This document shows positions 1-7,587 of a stretch of 64,000 nucleotides of DNA, one piece after another. The notes below the pieces were generated by a model. That model was not told the DNA's origin. It did no database searches and saw only the letters and a program-made list of their open reading frames with translations. The position numbers were made by a program, and so were the translations under genes. Position 1 is the stretch's first letter. The number at the start of each line of letters is the position of its first letter. The stretch comes from Erysipelotrichaceae bacterium (GTDB lineage: Bacteria; Bacillota_I; Bacilli_A; Erysipelotrichales; Erysipelotrichaceae), in assembly GCA_017512885.1 (NCBI GenBank), contig JAFWEP010000004.1:117433-181432 (forward strand), in the 5' to 3' direction.

Positions 1-1
1 C

Positions 2-229
2 CATAATGGAGCACAACTGATATTCAATACTCACGATATCAGTCTTCTGGATCTTAGCCTTTTCCGAAGAGATCAAATCTATTTCGTCGAAAAGAATAAC
101 AGTACCGGCATAACAGATCTTTATTCTCTCGCCGACTATTCGCCTAGGAAATCGGAAAACATTCAAAAAGGATACTTGCAGGGTAGATACGGTGCTATTC
201 CGTTCCCGGAAAGCGGAATCGAATGGTAA
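2..229 (+). CDS. AAA family ATPase (RloA/AbiLi-like), C-terminal fragment
   Basis: Only the last 75 codons are in the window, and the gene enters from the left edge in the frame that ends with TAA at 227-229. The residues include FRRDQIYFVEKN and KGYLQGRYGAIP, which I recognise as the conserved C-terminus of COG1106-type AAA15/AAA21 ATPases (RloA, AbiLi). In these proteins it follows the Walker B/Switch region of an SMC-like head. The stop overlaps the ATG of rloB at 223 by 7 nt, so the two are translationally coupled. This pairing is the hallmark of RloAB/AbiL-type phage-defence operons. The Walker motifs lie outside the window, so intactness cannot be judged. Confidence 0.8.
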   Translation, partial: HNGAQLIFNTHDISLLDLSLFRRDQIYFVEKNNSTGITDLYSLADYSPRKSENIQKGYLQGRYGAIPFPESGIEW

Positions 230-861
230 AAAGAATCAAGAAAACAGTTAAAAACAAGCCGACCAGAGAGAGGAAAAAGATTATCGTTATCGGCACAGAG
301 GGCAACAACAAAACCGAGGTCCAGTATTTCCGTAATTTGGAAAGGCAACAGAGCCAGTACCGCTTCATTTTTGCTCAAGGCAATGAAACGGATCCGATTA
401 AAATCCTTAAAAACACTATTCATCGGTCGAGAGAAGAGGAATTGTCATTCAAAAACGGTGATATGTCACTAAGCGTGTTCGATCTGGATCTTGATATATC
501 GAAAGTTCCACAACTTGATGAAGCAAAGAAACTCGCCAAAAAAGACAATACTTGTATCATTACTTCAAATCCATGCTTTGAGATATGGTATTTAGAACAC
601 TTTGGATATACAAGCAAATCTTTTAGCAATAGCCGCGAGCTTATTCGAGAACTGAAAAAACATATACCTGATTATCAGAAGAATACATGTGACTTTAAAT
701 TGCTGTTTCCGCTTACAGATCAGGCTATAAAGAATTGCAAATCATTGGATGAACATCATTGTATGAACAGTGAAGAAATCGCATTCGAATTCAGCAACCC
801 ACGCACCGATGTCTATAAAATCATTGAAAAAATCCTTTTTGAAAGGGGTGATAATAAATAG
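223..861 (+). CDS. rloB: RloB family protein (Toprim-like defence nuclease partner)
   Basis: This is a 212-residue protein. The N-terminus is basic (lysine-rich), then IIVIGTEGNNKTEVQYF at about 22-38 matches the RloB domain start, where the Glu of the TEG segment is the expected Toprim acidic residue. A second acidic cluster, FDLDLDIS near residue 86, fits the Toprim DxD. SNPCFEIWYLEHF (about 116-128) is also typical of RloB. It overlaps the upstream AAA ATPase and probably acts with it in an abortive-infection type system (RloAB/AbiL). No Shine-Dalgarno is needed because of coupling. The family is well supported, but the defence role is inferred from the pairing. Confidence 0.82.
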   Translation: MVKRIKKTVKNKPTRERKKIIVIGTEGNNKTEVQYFRNLERQQSQYRFIFAQGNETDPIKILKNTIHRSREEELSFKNGDMSLSVFDLDLDISKVPQLDEAKKLAKKDNTCIITSNPCFEIWYLEHFGYTSKSFSNSRELIRELKKHIPDYQKNTCDFKLLFPLTDQAIKNCKSLDEHHCMNSEEIAFEFSNPRTDVYKIIEKILFERGDNK

Positions 862-900
862 CAAGCAATAAACCATTGCACATTATGCATAACTAAATAA

Positions 901-935
901 AAACTCATCTGTTGTTCCAGCAACAAATGAGCTTC
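901..935 (-). terminator. Hairpin, terminator-like on the minus strand
   Basis: CTCATCTGTTG at 905-915 pairs with CAACAAATGAG at 922-932 (11 bp with one G-T). On the minus strand the hairpin is followed by a TTTTTATTT tract, so it would terminate leftward transcription. No leftward gene is present, so it may protect the island or be a leftover boundary element. Confidence 0.45.
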
Positions 936-1041
936 AACCGGATATGTTTCCATAGTCGATCGACAAAACTATTCTAACATCTCCGGTCCTCACCTGCCAA
1001 GAAAGAAACGGTTTTTCTGTTATGAAAGGAGAGTTAGAATA

Positions 1042-1716
1042 ATGAGAAAAACGATTTTTGATGATGGTTTCCATAGCTATTTAGTTGAAGGAGCCAGATT
1101 CGTCGGAGATGCCGGGATTCCGATGTTAATGGATCTGAACAACACACAAATCCCTAAAGGATTGATCCCATTTACAAAAGCAAAACGATCCACTAACAAA
1201 AGGAACTATGTCCATTTTTATCAACACGACAAATATTTTAGCAGTGTTCTTACATACACCAAAGAATACGTTGACCTGCTGAAGCAGTATGATGGTGTTA
1301 TTACTCCTGATCCAACGCTTTTCGTTGGTAATTCGAAGTGTTTATTAGAAACCAGCACTTATTTTAATCGGGCTGTTGGTTTCTACTTGCAGAAACAAGG
1401 AATTCCCGTTATCCCGAATATCAGATGGACTGATGAAAACAGTTATGATTTCTGTTTTCTCGGCGTTCCAAAGCATTCGATCGTATCGATAAGCACTCAT
1501 GGATGCTGCAGATCCTACGCAGAGAAAAAGCGATTACGTTCGGGCATTTCTAAAATGCTCGAAGTTTTGGAACCTAGCGGGATAATTGTTCATGGACACA
1601 TGCCTGATTCGGTTTTCAAAGATTATTTATCTGCCGCCTCGTTTTACAGATTTCCAAGTGAATTTGAATTAACGCACCAATCCATGGAGGCTAAAACTAA
1701 TGGGATTAACCTTTAA
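1042..1716 (+). CDS. DUF4417 domain-containing protein
   Basis: This is a 224-residue protein. LIPFTKAKRS (about 41-50), YDGVITPDPTLF (84-95), NRAVGFYLQKQGIPVIPNIRW (about 109-129) and the STHGC segment (about 152-156) follow the DUF4417 family pattern known from mobile elements. The ATG at 1042 has a good Shine-Dalgarno (GAAAGGAG) 8-9 nt upstream. The 3' end overlaps the next gene by 17 nt, so the two are translated together. The function of DUF4417 is not established. Position between a defence pair and a toxin-like/immunity-like pair suggests a mobile-island gene. Codon use is AT-rich, unlike the region beyond 2.8 kb. Confidence 0.8.
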   Translation: MRKTIFDDGFHSYLVEGARFVGDAGIPMLMDLNNTQIPKGLIPFTKAKRSTNKRNYVHFYQHDKYFSSVLTYTKEYVDLLKQYDGVITPDPTLFVGNSKCLLETSTYFNRAVGFYLQKQGIPVIPNIRWTDENSYDFCFLGVPKHSIVSISTHGCCRSYAEKKRLRSGISKMLEVLEPSGIIVHGHMPDSVFKDYLSAASFYRFPSEFELTHQSMEAKTNGINL

Positions 1717-2071
1717 GGGCGGGGCTAAAAGGCATTTTGCTATTACTGAAAACATACCCGAGGTTGCTTCTTCTTATCCCTATAAGGAGGGTTACTTCGG
1801 TGAACCAGGAACAAGCAGCAAAGTCAGAGTCATTCTCAGTAATGATCCTGCCGCTACAGGAAAAGATTTCTATGATAAGATCGCTCATGGAGGCATCGAA
1901 CAGGCGATGCCAAACGGAAAAGGTTTTGTTACAAAAATGTCTGACGGAACGATAATATCTTTTAGACCAACTACGAAATCTGACAATAATCCTGGTGTCG
2001 ATATCAATATCGAAAAAAGCGCAGATCACGGAAGCTTAAAGCAGCAAAAAATCCATTTTGAGAAAGGATAA
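1700..2071 (+). CDS. Small protein resembling a polymorphic-toxin C-terminal domain
   Basis: This is a 123-residue protein. The pattern DFYDKIAHGG...NGKGFVTKMSDGTIISFRPTT...VDINI...LKQQKIHF resembles C-terminal domains I associate with LXG/YeeF- or RHS-type polymorphic toxins, recalled from memory and unverified. Here the domain stands alone with no secretion or LXG module. The ATG at 1700 has GGAGG 11 nt upstream and lies inside the 3' end of the DUF4417 gene. The next gene starts 2 nt after the stop and could be its immunity protein. Alternatives are an orphan cassette left after recombination, or an unrelated phage protein. Confidence 0.5.
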   Translation: MGLTFKGGAKRHFAITENIPEVASSYPYKEGYFGEPGTSSKVRVILSNDPAATGKDFYDKIAHGGIEQAMPNGKGFVTKMSDGTIISFRPTTKSDNNPGVDINIEKSADHGSLKQQKIHFEKG

Positions 2072-2073
2072 AG

Positions 2074-2637
2074 TTGAAAATGAAACAATATGACTACCGC
2101 TTTGATAAGAATCTATTGAGATCGTTCGTTGGCAAAACGTTCAATAGGTTCGTACATCCGCAGTTTATTTATACAAAAACTGCAACAATGTATATCGGTT
2201 TTATGATCGATAATGTTTCATATTGCATTGAAAACGATTATGAATCGTTGGATTATTTCGGATGGGATAATGAAGCAACTGTAACCAGATTATATGAAAA
2301 GCCATGGCAAGATATCGTGGAAATGTGGAAAGATAAAGCTTCTATAACAGAGGTGCAAGAAACTATTGAGTCCATCACAGTTATTAATGACCATTATTCG
2401 TCATTCTCTAACGATGTACAGAACTATGATTATTGGGAAACAAGGGCAATTATCTTTCATTTTAAAGATCATGAAGTAGCATTCACAAAAAGTGACTGCT
2501 GGTTCTCGATGGAAATTGAAATCAGTAAAGGTCACGATTTGCTCAAATATATTCCTGATGGGAAGTTTATCTTAGATGATTTTACACAATCAAAGAAACA
2601 AACGATATCTACTGAAAGAGAGATTTACACAATCTAA
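2074..2637 (+). CDS. Hypothetical protein, candidate immunity protein
   Basis: This protein of up to 187 residues is not recognised. It is acidic and aromatic-rich (repeated W and Y, for example DYFGWDN and NYDYWETRAIIFHF), with no signal peptide or membrane segment, as is common for cytoplasmic immunity proteins. A TTG start at 2074 is 6 nt from AAAGGA. The in-frame ATG at 2080 is an alternative with a longer spacing. It follows the toxin-like gene by 2 nt, which is the classic toxin-immunity order. The immunity role is inferred from position only. Confidence 0.6.
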   Translation: MKMKQYDYRFDKNLLRSFVGKTFNRFVHPQFIYTKTATMYIGFMIDNVSYCIENDYESLDYFGWDNEATVTRLYEKPWQDIVEMWKDKASITEVQETIESITVINDHYSSFSNDVQNYDYWETRAIIFHFKDHEVAFTKSDCWFSMEIEISKGHDLLKYIPDGKFILDDFTQSKKQTISTEREIYTI

Positions 2638-2647
2638 TATGTATCCA

Positions 2648-2664
2648 TTCTCTAAATAAGAGAA
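2648..2664 (+). terminator. Weak stem-loop after the island operon
   Basis: TTCTCT (2648-2653) pairs with AGAGAA (2659-2664) across a 5-nt loop, 11 nt after the last stop codon. There is no U-tract, so it is only a possible end of the AT-rich operon. Confidence 0.25.
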
Positions 2665-2749
2665 TCTCTCAAACAGCATATGTCGATCATGCACTGCTTA
2701 TTATCATATCTTCCTGGAAGAATTGGCCAAGGTCAATCAGGAATAAGCC

Positions 2750-2782
2750 AAAGGCTACAGGAATGCAGCCTTTCTTCTTTCC
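2750..2782 (+). terminator. Rho-independent terminator
   Basis: AAAGGCT (2750-2756) pairs with AGCCTTT (2767-2773), followed by TTCTTCTTTCC. It separates the AT-rich island from the zinc-ribbon operon. Confidence 0.6.
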
Positions 2783-2798
2783 TGTCGGAAGTTCTGAC

Positions 2799-2804
2799 TA
2801 TAAT
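2799..2804 (+). promoter_or_regulatory. -10 box of the zinc-ribbon operon
   Basis: A perfect TATAAT lies 25 nt before the ATG at 2829, with GGGGGA as ribosome binding site between them. No convincing -35 is present 16-18 nt upstream. Confidence 0.5.
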
Positions 2805-2828
2805 AGATACAGTTAATGGGGGAAGACC

Positions 2829-3620
2829 ATGGAAGAGAAGACTTACTGCCCTTTCTGCGGAGCGGAGAACAGTACGGAACAGAAACACTGCTCCGCCTGC
2901 GGAAAGCCATTGCATCCTCAGCCCTACGGCCTGAAGGATTATCTTTATGACACGACCAAACGGGAACTGCAGGGGAAACTGGAAGACACTTTCTTTACAG
3001 TCCTGAAGAACTGGACCCTCTCCCATGCCTACGGTCTCGTCGTCACCATCGCCCTGATCTCTTTAGGGACGGTCATCGTACAGGGAAACTCTTTGCCGCC
3101 CTATATCGAGCGCTGGCAGGGCGCTGCCCCCGGAAGCAGTGAGACGGTTCTGCAGCCGCAGGAGAGCGCAGTTGCGCTCAAAACGGAAGGGATCAGTGAA
3201 GAGGATGAAGATCAGATCTATGAACTGCCCTATCGCTACGATCTGCTGCTGGATATCACCGAACGCGGAGTGATCGTGGAGGATGAAGATATCGACAGCT
3301 TGCAGGATCCGGGAGCACTGCTGCTGCCGGAAGAGTACGGCGAACGCGGCAATATCGCCTTCGTCAGCTCCGGCCATATCGTCCAGGAGGTCAGAGCCTA
3401 CTCCGTCCGTACCGATCTGGAGATCCTTACGGTCAATGATCCCTCTGATCCTGTCGGCAAAGCTCTGCAGGAAAAGGGTTATCCGGTCGTCGAAGCAGTT
3501 TACAGCGAAGACTTCTACGGAGAAGATGAGACCACCGTCCTTCATTCCCGTTCTCATCGTTTTACTCTCGTGAAGGCTGACGGAAGCTGGTATATCGCCG
3601 AGATCGTGCAGGAGGACTGA
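2829..3620 (+). CDS. Zinc-ribbon, single-pass membrane protein
   Basis: This is a 263-residue protein. An N-terminal zinc ribbon has two CxxC knuckles (CPFCGAEN at about 7-14 and CSACGKPL at about 21-28), then a basic/acidic linker and one membrane segment around 62-85 (AYGLVVTIALISLGTVIV). The rest is an acidic extracytoplasmic domain. The C-terminal 110 residues look like a small NTF2/DUF4101-like module (ending WYIAEIVQED), which I could not name firmly. It is coupled to a second zinc-ribbon membrane protein 1 nt downstream. The pair may sense or scaffold at the envelope. No enzymatic motif is seen. Confidence 0.7.
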   Translation: MEEKTYCPFCGAENSTEQKHCSACGKPLHPQPYGLKDYLYDTTKRELQGKLEDTFFTVLKNWTLSHAYGLVVTIALISLGTVIVQGNSLPPYIERWQGAAPGSSETVLQPQESAVALKTEGISEEDEDQIYELPYRYDLLLDITERGVIVEDEDIDSLQDPGALLLPEEYGERGNIAFVSSGHIVQEVRAYSVRTDLEILTVNDPSDPVGKALQEKGYPVVEAVYSEDFYGEDETTVLHSRSHRFTLVKADGSWYIAEIVQED

Positions 3621-3621
3621 A

Positions 3622-4173
3622 ATGAAGTGTAAACATTGCGGAAAAGAAAATGTCGTACAGGCCTCCTACTGCGTACACTGCGGCAAGGCCTTCCCCGAGG
3701 AAGAAAGGAAAGAAGCGTTCGCAAAAACGATCTGGGGCAAGCTGCAGAAGCTGCATGAGCTGCGGGTCATCGCCGACCTTTCAGTCATCACCGGAAACCG
3801 TATCTTCCGGGCATTGTTCCTGCTGGGACTGCTCCTCATCGGTCTCCTCTTCTCCCATAACCAGGGCAGTCAGCTGCGCCTGTTGGAAAGTCCCGACTAC
3901 CGTCTGGCCTATAACGATACAGCCAAAGAATACTATCTCTTCTCCGATCAGGAGAAGATCTTCCTACAGCTCTATCTGCCCGGTAAGCCGGAAGGCATCA
4001 GAGTGTACAGCCTGAATGAAACAGGAGAAGTCCTGGAGACAAAAGAACTCAGCACTTCTGAAGCGCCGGTCCTGGAACGGGATAGTTCCTCCTATCGCAT
4101 CAGCGGAGTCTACAGTGACAAAGAAGAGTCGCTGCAGCTGCGTATCTACAGCAATGAGCTCTGGCCGGAATAG
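3622..4173 (+). CDS. Zinc-ribbon, single-pass membrane protein
   Basis: This is a 183-residue protein. It opens with MKCKHCGKENV and CVHCGKAF, a four-cysteine zinc ribbon at residues 3-24. A membrane helix follows at about 64-78 (FRALFLLGLLLIGLLFS), and then an extracytoplasmic domain of about 100 residues rich in D/E/S. GGAGG is 6 nt before the ATG, and the gene starts 1 nt after the preceding stop, so both belong to one operon. The shared architecture suggests duplication and divergence or partner proteins. The function is unknown. Confidence 0.7.
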   Translation: MKCKHCGKENVVQASYCVHCGKAFPEEERKEAFAKTIWGKLQKLHELRVIADLSVITGNRIFRALFLLGLLLIGLLFSHNQGSQLRLLESPDYRLAYNDTAKEYYLFSDQEKIFLQLYLPGKPEGIRVYSLNETGEVLETKELSTSEAPVLERDSSSYRISGVYSDKEESLQLRIYSNELWPE

Positions 4174-4183
4174 TTTCTATGAA

Positions 4184-4209
4184 ATATCTCGGAATGTACT
4201 CCGAGATAT
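4184..4209 (+). terminator. Perfect 10-bp inverted repeat after the zinc-ribbon operon
   Basis: ATATCTCGGA (4184-4193) and TCCGAGATAT (4200-4209) enclose a 6-nt loop 10 nt after the stop codon. There is no downstream T-tract, so this is a weak intrinsic terminator or a 3'-end stabilising hairpin. Confidence 0.4.
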
Positions 4210-4268
4210 CGTCACGATCGACTGCGAATACTTTGCATACAATATAGATCTCTTTATAAAGTATCCTA

Positions 4269-4296
4269 TTGACATTTCTTACGTTTGAGAGAAAAT
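4269..4296 (+). promoter_or_regulatory. Promoter of the T-box/ABC transporter operon
   Basis: A consensus -35 TTGACA lies at 4269-4274, with GAAAAT at 4291-4296 (16-nt spacing) as the best -10. The T-box leader begins shortly after. The -35 is strong and the -10 weak. Confidence 0.5.
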
Positions 4297-4316
4297 GGAA
4301 TCAATAAACCAATGAC

Positions 4317-4560
4317 AGAGCGGAGTACCTGATACGAACGTTCCAAGAGAGTCCCGGAGGGTGGAAAGGGACAGCGGGGAGATCAGCGAATGGGCTCTGG
4401 AGGGCGGACCGAATCAAGTAGGCTCCGACGGGACTTCCCATCCGTTACCAAGCGGGAGGCGCATGATGGTGCGCTCAGCGAGTGGATACCGTAAGGTATC
4501 AATTTGGGTGGTATCGCAGAAGAATACAGCTTCTGTCCCATGTGGACAGAAGCTTTTTAT
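4317..4560 (+). promoter_or_regulatory. T-box leader, tRNA-Trp specific
   Basis: The T-box core AATTTGGGTGGTATCGC is at 4501-4517. The small stem GATACC-GTAA-GGTATC (4485-4500) precedes it, in the stem III position. The terminator AGCTTCTGTCC/GGACAGAAGCT (4528-4554) is followed by TTTTTATTT. In stem I the strand GCTCTGG (4394-4400) pairs with CCAAGAG near 4343. The codon immediately before it is TGG at 4391-4393, in the context GAATGG, so the specifier reads Trp. Uncharged tRNA-Trp should favour antitermination and switch on the importer downstream. The specifier is assigned by eye, not by alignment. Confidence 0.88.
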
Positions 4561-4616
4561 TTAAATCCTCTCCCGGCAAGAGAGGAGACATCTGCCGCTC
4601 AAGGAAAGGAGTCGTT

Positions 4617-5630
4617 ATGAAAACGATCAGAAAGTTCCTCAGCATCACCGCAGTCCTTCTTCTTACTCTCACGATGTTCGGCTGTTCCTCAGCCTCTTCT
4701 TCCGCTGCTCCCTCTGAGAGCAGCGAAGAAACGGTCCTGACCATCGCCATCGTCAAACAGCTCGATCATCCTTCGCTCGATGAGATCGCCAACGCCGCTG
4801 CGGCGAAGTTGGATGCCCTGGCAGCCGAAAAGAAGATCGTCATCCACTACGAGATCTATTCCGGACAGAACGATCCCTCGACCCTCCAGCAGATCGGCGA
4901 ACAGCTGGTCTCCGAAGAGGTCGATGCGATCATCCCGATCGCGACCATGGCTGCGCAGGTCATGACTAACGCCGCTGCCGAAAAAAAGATCCCGGTCATC
5001 TTCGGTGCTGTCTCCGATCCGGAAGGGGCTGACCTCACCGGTATCGACTATGTCAGCGGGACCTCCGATGCCCTCAATACCAACTTCATCATGGACATGA
5101 TCCTCAAGGAAGATCCGGATACGGCCAAGGTCGGCTTACTGTACTCCACCTCCGAGATCAACTCCGAGAAACCGATCGCCGAAGCCAAAGCCTTCCTCGA
5201 TTCCCACAACATCCCCTACGTCGAAGCGACCGGTACCACCGCTGATGAAGTACTGACGGCCGCCAGTGTGCTGATCTCCGAAGAGGTCGATGCGATCTTC
5301 ACCCCCACCGACAACGTCATCATGGACAGTGAACTGGCGCTGGCTCCGCTGTTTATCGCAGCCGGCATCAAGCACTATGCCGGAGCCGACTCCTTCGTCC
5401 GCAACGGCGCCTATGCCACCTGCGGCGTCAACTACACCGATCTCGGCGCTTATTCGGCGCAGCTGGCGGTCACTGCAGCCACTGCCGGCATGGAAGGCCT
5501 CGAAGACTACTACCTGATGGAAGGCGGCATCATCACCGTCAATACCGAGACGGCCCAGGCCCTCTCCGCAGACTACTCCGTCTTCAAAGATATGGGTACC
5601 TTAGTCGAAGTCATCACCACGGAAGAATAA
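4617..5630 (+). CDS. trpX: ABC transporter substrate-binding lipoprotein (TrpX-like)
   Basis: This is a 337-residue protein starting at ATG 4617, chosen because AAGGAAAGGAG lies just upstream and the reading begins with a lipoprotein signal (KKT-type n-region, LTMFGC lipobox with Cys near residue 22). The mature part, with AIVKQLDHPSLDEIANA, fits the ABC_sub_bind family (PF04392) that pairs with TrpY/TrpZ-type permease and ATPase. It would capture tryptophan or a close aromatic compound outside the membrane. The Trp T-box upstream is the main reason for the substrate assignment. It is the first gene of a three-gene operon. Confidence 0.82.
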   Translation: MKTIRKFLSITAVLLLTLTMFGCSSASSSAAPSESSEETVLTIAIVKQLDHPSLDEIANAAAAKLDALAAEKKIVIHYEIYSGQNDPSTLQQIGEQLVSEEVDAIIPIATMAAQVMTNAAAEKKIPVIFGAVSDPEGADLTGIDYVSGTSDALNTNFIMDMILKEDPDTAKVGLLYSTSEINSEKPIAEAKAFLDSHNIPYVEATGTTADEVLTAASVLISEEVDAIFTPTDNVIMDSELALAPLFIAAGIKHYAGADSFVRNGAYATCGVNYTDLGAYSAQLAVTAATAGMEGLEDYYLMEGGIITVNTETAQALSADYSVFKDMGTLVEVITTEE

Positions 5631-5636
5631 TTCGCT

Positions 5637-6521
5637 ATGCTGTATATATTGGAGACTGCTCTGCGGCTGGGACTCTTCTATGCCCCCATCCCGCTGGCCC
5701 TGTTCCTCAGCTACCGTATATTGAATATCGCCGATCTGACGACAGACGGCTCTTTCGTCCTGGGCATGGCAGTCTCCGTCAGCATCGCTGCTTTGGGGCA
5801 TCCCTTTTTAGGGATGCTTCTGGGCATGGCTGCCGGCGCTCTTGCCGGCAGTGTCACCGCGCTCTTACAGACCAGGGGCGGCGTCCCTTCGATCTTAGCC
5901 GGCATCATCACCAATACCGGTCTTTACACCGTCAACCTGGCAGTCATGGGCTTCTCCTCCAACAAGTCCCTCCTGAAACAGGAGACGGTCTTCTCCCTGC
6001 TGAAGAAGCTCATTCCGGGCGAACACTACGAGATCCTGATCGGACTCTTCCTGATCGCCCTGCTCTGTCTCTTCCTGCGTTTCTTCCTCTCTACAAGGCT
6101 TGGGCTCTCGCTGCGGGCGACCGGCGACAATATCGCCATGATCCGCTCCTCTTCGGTCGATCCTGACCGGATGATCCTGATCGGCCTCTGTATCTCCAAT
6201 TCCTTTACCGCATTAGCCGGCGCATTGGTAGCCCAGATGCAGCGTTCCGCCGACATCAATGCCGGCAGCGGCATCGTCACCGTCGGTCTGGCCTGCCTCA
6301 TCATCGGGGAGACCCTGCTTGGGAAACGCTCCCTCACCCGCAACATCCTCGCCGCCGTCACCGGTTCCCTCTTCTACCGTCTCTTGTACGCCCTGATCCT
6401 GAAGACCCGGGTCGTACCGGTCGAATGTCTGCGTCTGCTGACGGCTGTGATCGTCGCCGCCGCGATCGTCATCCCCTACCTGCAGGAGCAGGCTGCCGTA
6501 AGGAGGAGAAGAGAATGCTGA
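5637..6521 (+). CDS. trpY: ABC transporter permease (TrpY-like)
   Basis: This is a 294-residue integral membrane protein with about eight hydrophobic segments, of the branched-chain/ribose permease type (BPD_transp_2). The stretch LNIADLTTDGSFVLGMAVS near residues 26-44 is characteristic of the TrpY/CD3073-type permease that partners PF04392 binding proteins. It starts 6 nt after trpX and its last 7 nt overlap trpZ, which indicates tight coupling. It should form the membrane channel of the tryptophan importer. Confidence 0.82.
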   Translation: MLYILETALRLGLFYAPIPLALFLSYRILNIADLTTDGSFVLGMAVSVSIAALGHPFLGMLLGMAAGALAGSVTALLQTRGGVPSILAGIITNTGLYTVNLAVMGFSSNKSLLKQETVFSLLKKLIPGEHYEILIGLFLIALLCLFLRFFLSTRLGLSLRATGDNIAMIRSSSVDPDRMILIGLCISNSFTALAGALVAQMQRSADINAGSGIVTVGLACLIIGETLLGKRSLTRNILAAVTGSLFYRLLYALILKTRVVPVECLRLLTAVIVAAAIVIPYLQEQAAVRRRREC

Positions 6522-7312
6522 AGTGTGAAGGATTAAAGATCTCCTTTGACAAAGGAACAGCCCACGAAAAGACCGTCCTGCAGGATCTCTCCTTTGAACT
6601 GCAGGAAGGCGACTTCGTCACGGTCATCGGCGAGAACGGCTCCGGCAAGTCGACTCTCCTGAACTGTCTCTCCGGCACCTATCTGACCGACAGCGGAAAG
6701 ATCCTTCTCGATAACGAAGACGTCACTCTGCTGCCGGAATACAAACGGGCCCGGAAGATCGGCCGGCTCTTCCAGGATCCCCTGCGCGGTACTGCTCCGC
6801 ATCTGACCGTGGCCGAGAACCTGGCTCTGGCCTACCTGCGGGCAGCCGGGCATTTCCACCCCTTCTCGCGCATCTCCGCCAAGGACCGGCAGTTCTTCGC
6901 GGAACGCTTAAAAGCCCTGGATATGGGCCTGGAAACGCGTCTGGATGACAAAGTCGGACAATTGTCCGGCGGACAGCGGCAGGCGATGACCTTGCTGATG
7001 GCAACATTGGTGCCGCCGAAGCTGTTATTGCTGGATGAACATACAGCAGCTCTCGATCCGCAGGCCGAAGAGAAGGTCAGCGACCTGACTAGGAAGATCG
7101 TGGAGGAACACCATATCACCTGTCTGATGGTCACCCATGACATGCAGCGGGCGCTGGATACCGGCAACCGCACCTTCATGATGGCCGGAGGAAAGATCAT
7201 CTTCGAACTGAACGAAGAAGAAAAAAAGACCCTGTCAGTACAGGATCTGCTGGTACGCTTCCGGGAAGCGTCCGGCAGGAACCTGGCCAGTGACCGGATC
7301 TTATTGGGGTAG
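6515..7312 (+). CDS. trpZ: ABC transporter ATP-binding protein (TrpZ-like)
   Basis: This is a 265-residue protein with Walker A GENGSGKST at about 39-47, signature LSGGQRQ near 152, Walker B LLLLDEHTAALD near 172, and the switch His in MVTHD. The start at 6515 is set by the ribosome binding site AAGGAGGAG at 6501-6508 and overlaps the permease stop. It powers the importer encoded with trpX and trpY. The C-terminal extension after the H-loop is normal for this subfamily. Confidence 0.85.
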   Translation: MLKCEGLKISFDKGTAHEKTVLQDLSFELQEGDFVTVIGENGSGKSTLLNCLSGTYLTDSGKILLDNEDVTLLPEYKRARKIGRLFQDPLRGTAPHLTVAENLALAYLRAAGHFHPFSRISAKDRQFFAERLKALDMGLETRLDDKVGQLSGGQRQAMTLLMATLVPPKLLLLDEHTAALDPQAEEKVSDLTRKIVEEHHITCLMVTHDMQRALDTGNRTFMMAGGKIIFELNEEEKKTLSVQDLLVRFREASGRNLASDRILLG

Positions 7313-7332
7313 GAAACTGCCCCTTTTCTTTA
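7306..7332 (+). terminator. Terminator of the trpXYZ operon
   Basis: GGGGTAG (7306-7312) pairs with CTGCCCC (7317-7323) around a GAAA tetraloop, followed by TTTTCTTT. The stem contains the trpZ stop codon. Confidence 0.85.
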
Positions 7333-7545
7333 CTGCCAGTGGATGGTAAGTTTCTTCTTCTGATCAGCGCATTCCTTCAGGTACAGATTGATCAGTGTCT
7401 GGTAAGGGATCCCGGTCGCTTCTGCTTCTGCCTTGAAATAATCGATCACATCGCAGTACAGGTTGATCGTGACCTGTTTCTTCAGCATACCGGAATATGG
7501 ATTCCGATGTGGATTCAGTGTCTTGATATCATACTCTTCTTTCAT
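7330..7545 (-). CDS. BrnA-like ribbon-helix-helix antitoxin
   Basis: This is a 71-residue protein. The second half (KKQVTINLYCDVIDYFKAEAEATG, then YQTLINLYLKECAD) has the strand-helix-helix pattern of BrnA/CopG-type antitoxins. No BrnT toxin is adjacent, so it is solitary or has lost its partner. A TATAAT at 7553-7558 (minus strand) ends 7 nt before the ATG and no Shine-Dalgarno is present, so the mRNA may be leaderless. The end overlaps the trp operon terminator. Confidence 0.65.
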   Translation of the reverse strand: MKEEYDIKTLNPHRNPYSGMLKKQVTINLYCDVIDYFKAEAEATGIPYQTLINLYLKECADQKKKLTIHWQ

Positions 7546-7552
7546 ACTTATA

Positions 7553-7558
7553 ATTATA
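7553..7558 (-). promoter_or_regulatory. -10 box adjacent to the antitoxin start
   Basis: TATAAT on the minus strand is 7 nt from the ATG at 7545. The surrounding sequence is a run of TATAAT-like words, so the exact box is uncertain. Confidence 0.4.
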
Positions 7559-7587
7559 TTATATGTATGATCTATTTGCTTTAATGA

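Noticed and set aside
2680..2934. 84-codon plus-strand frame
   Set aside because: It crosses the terminator and promoter and overlaps the zinc-ribbon gene in another frame.
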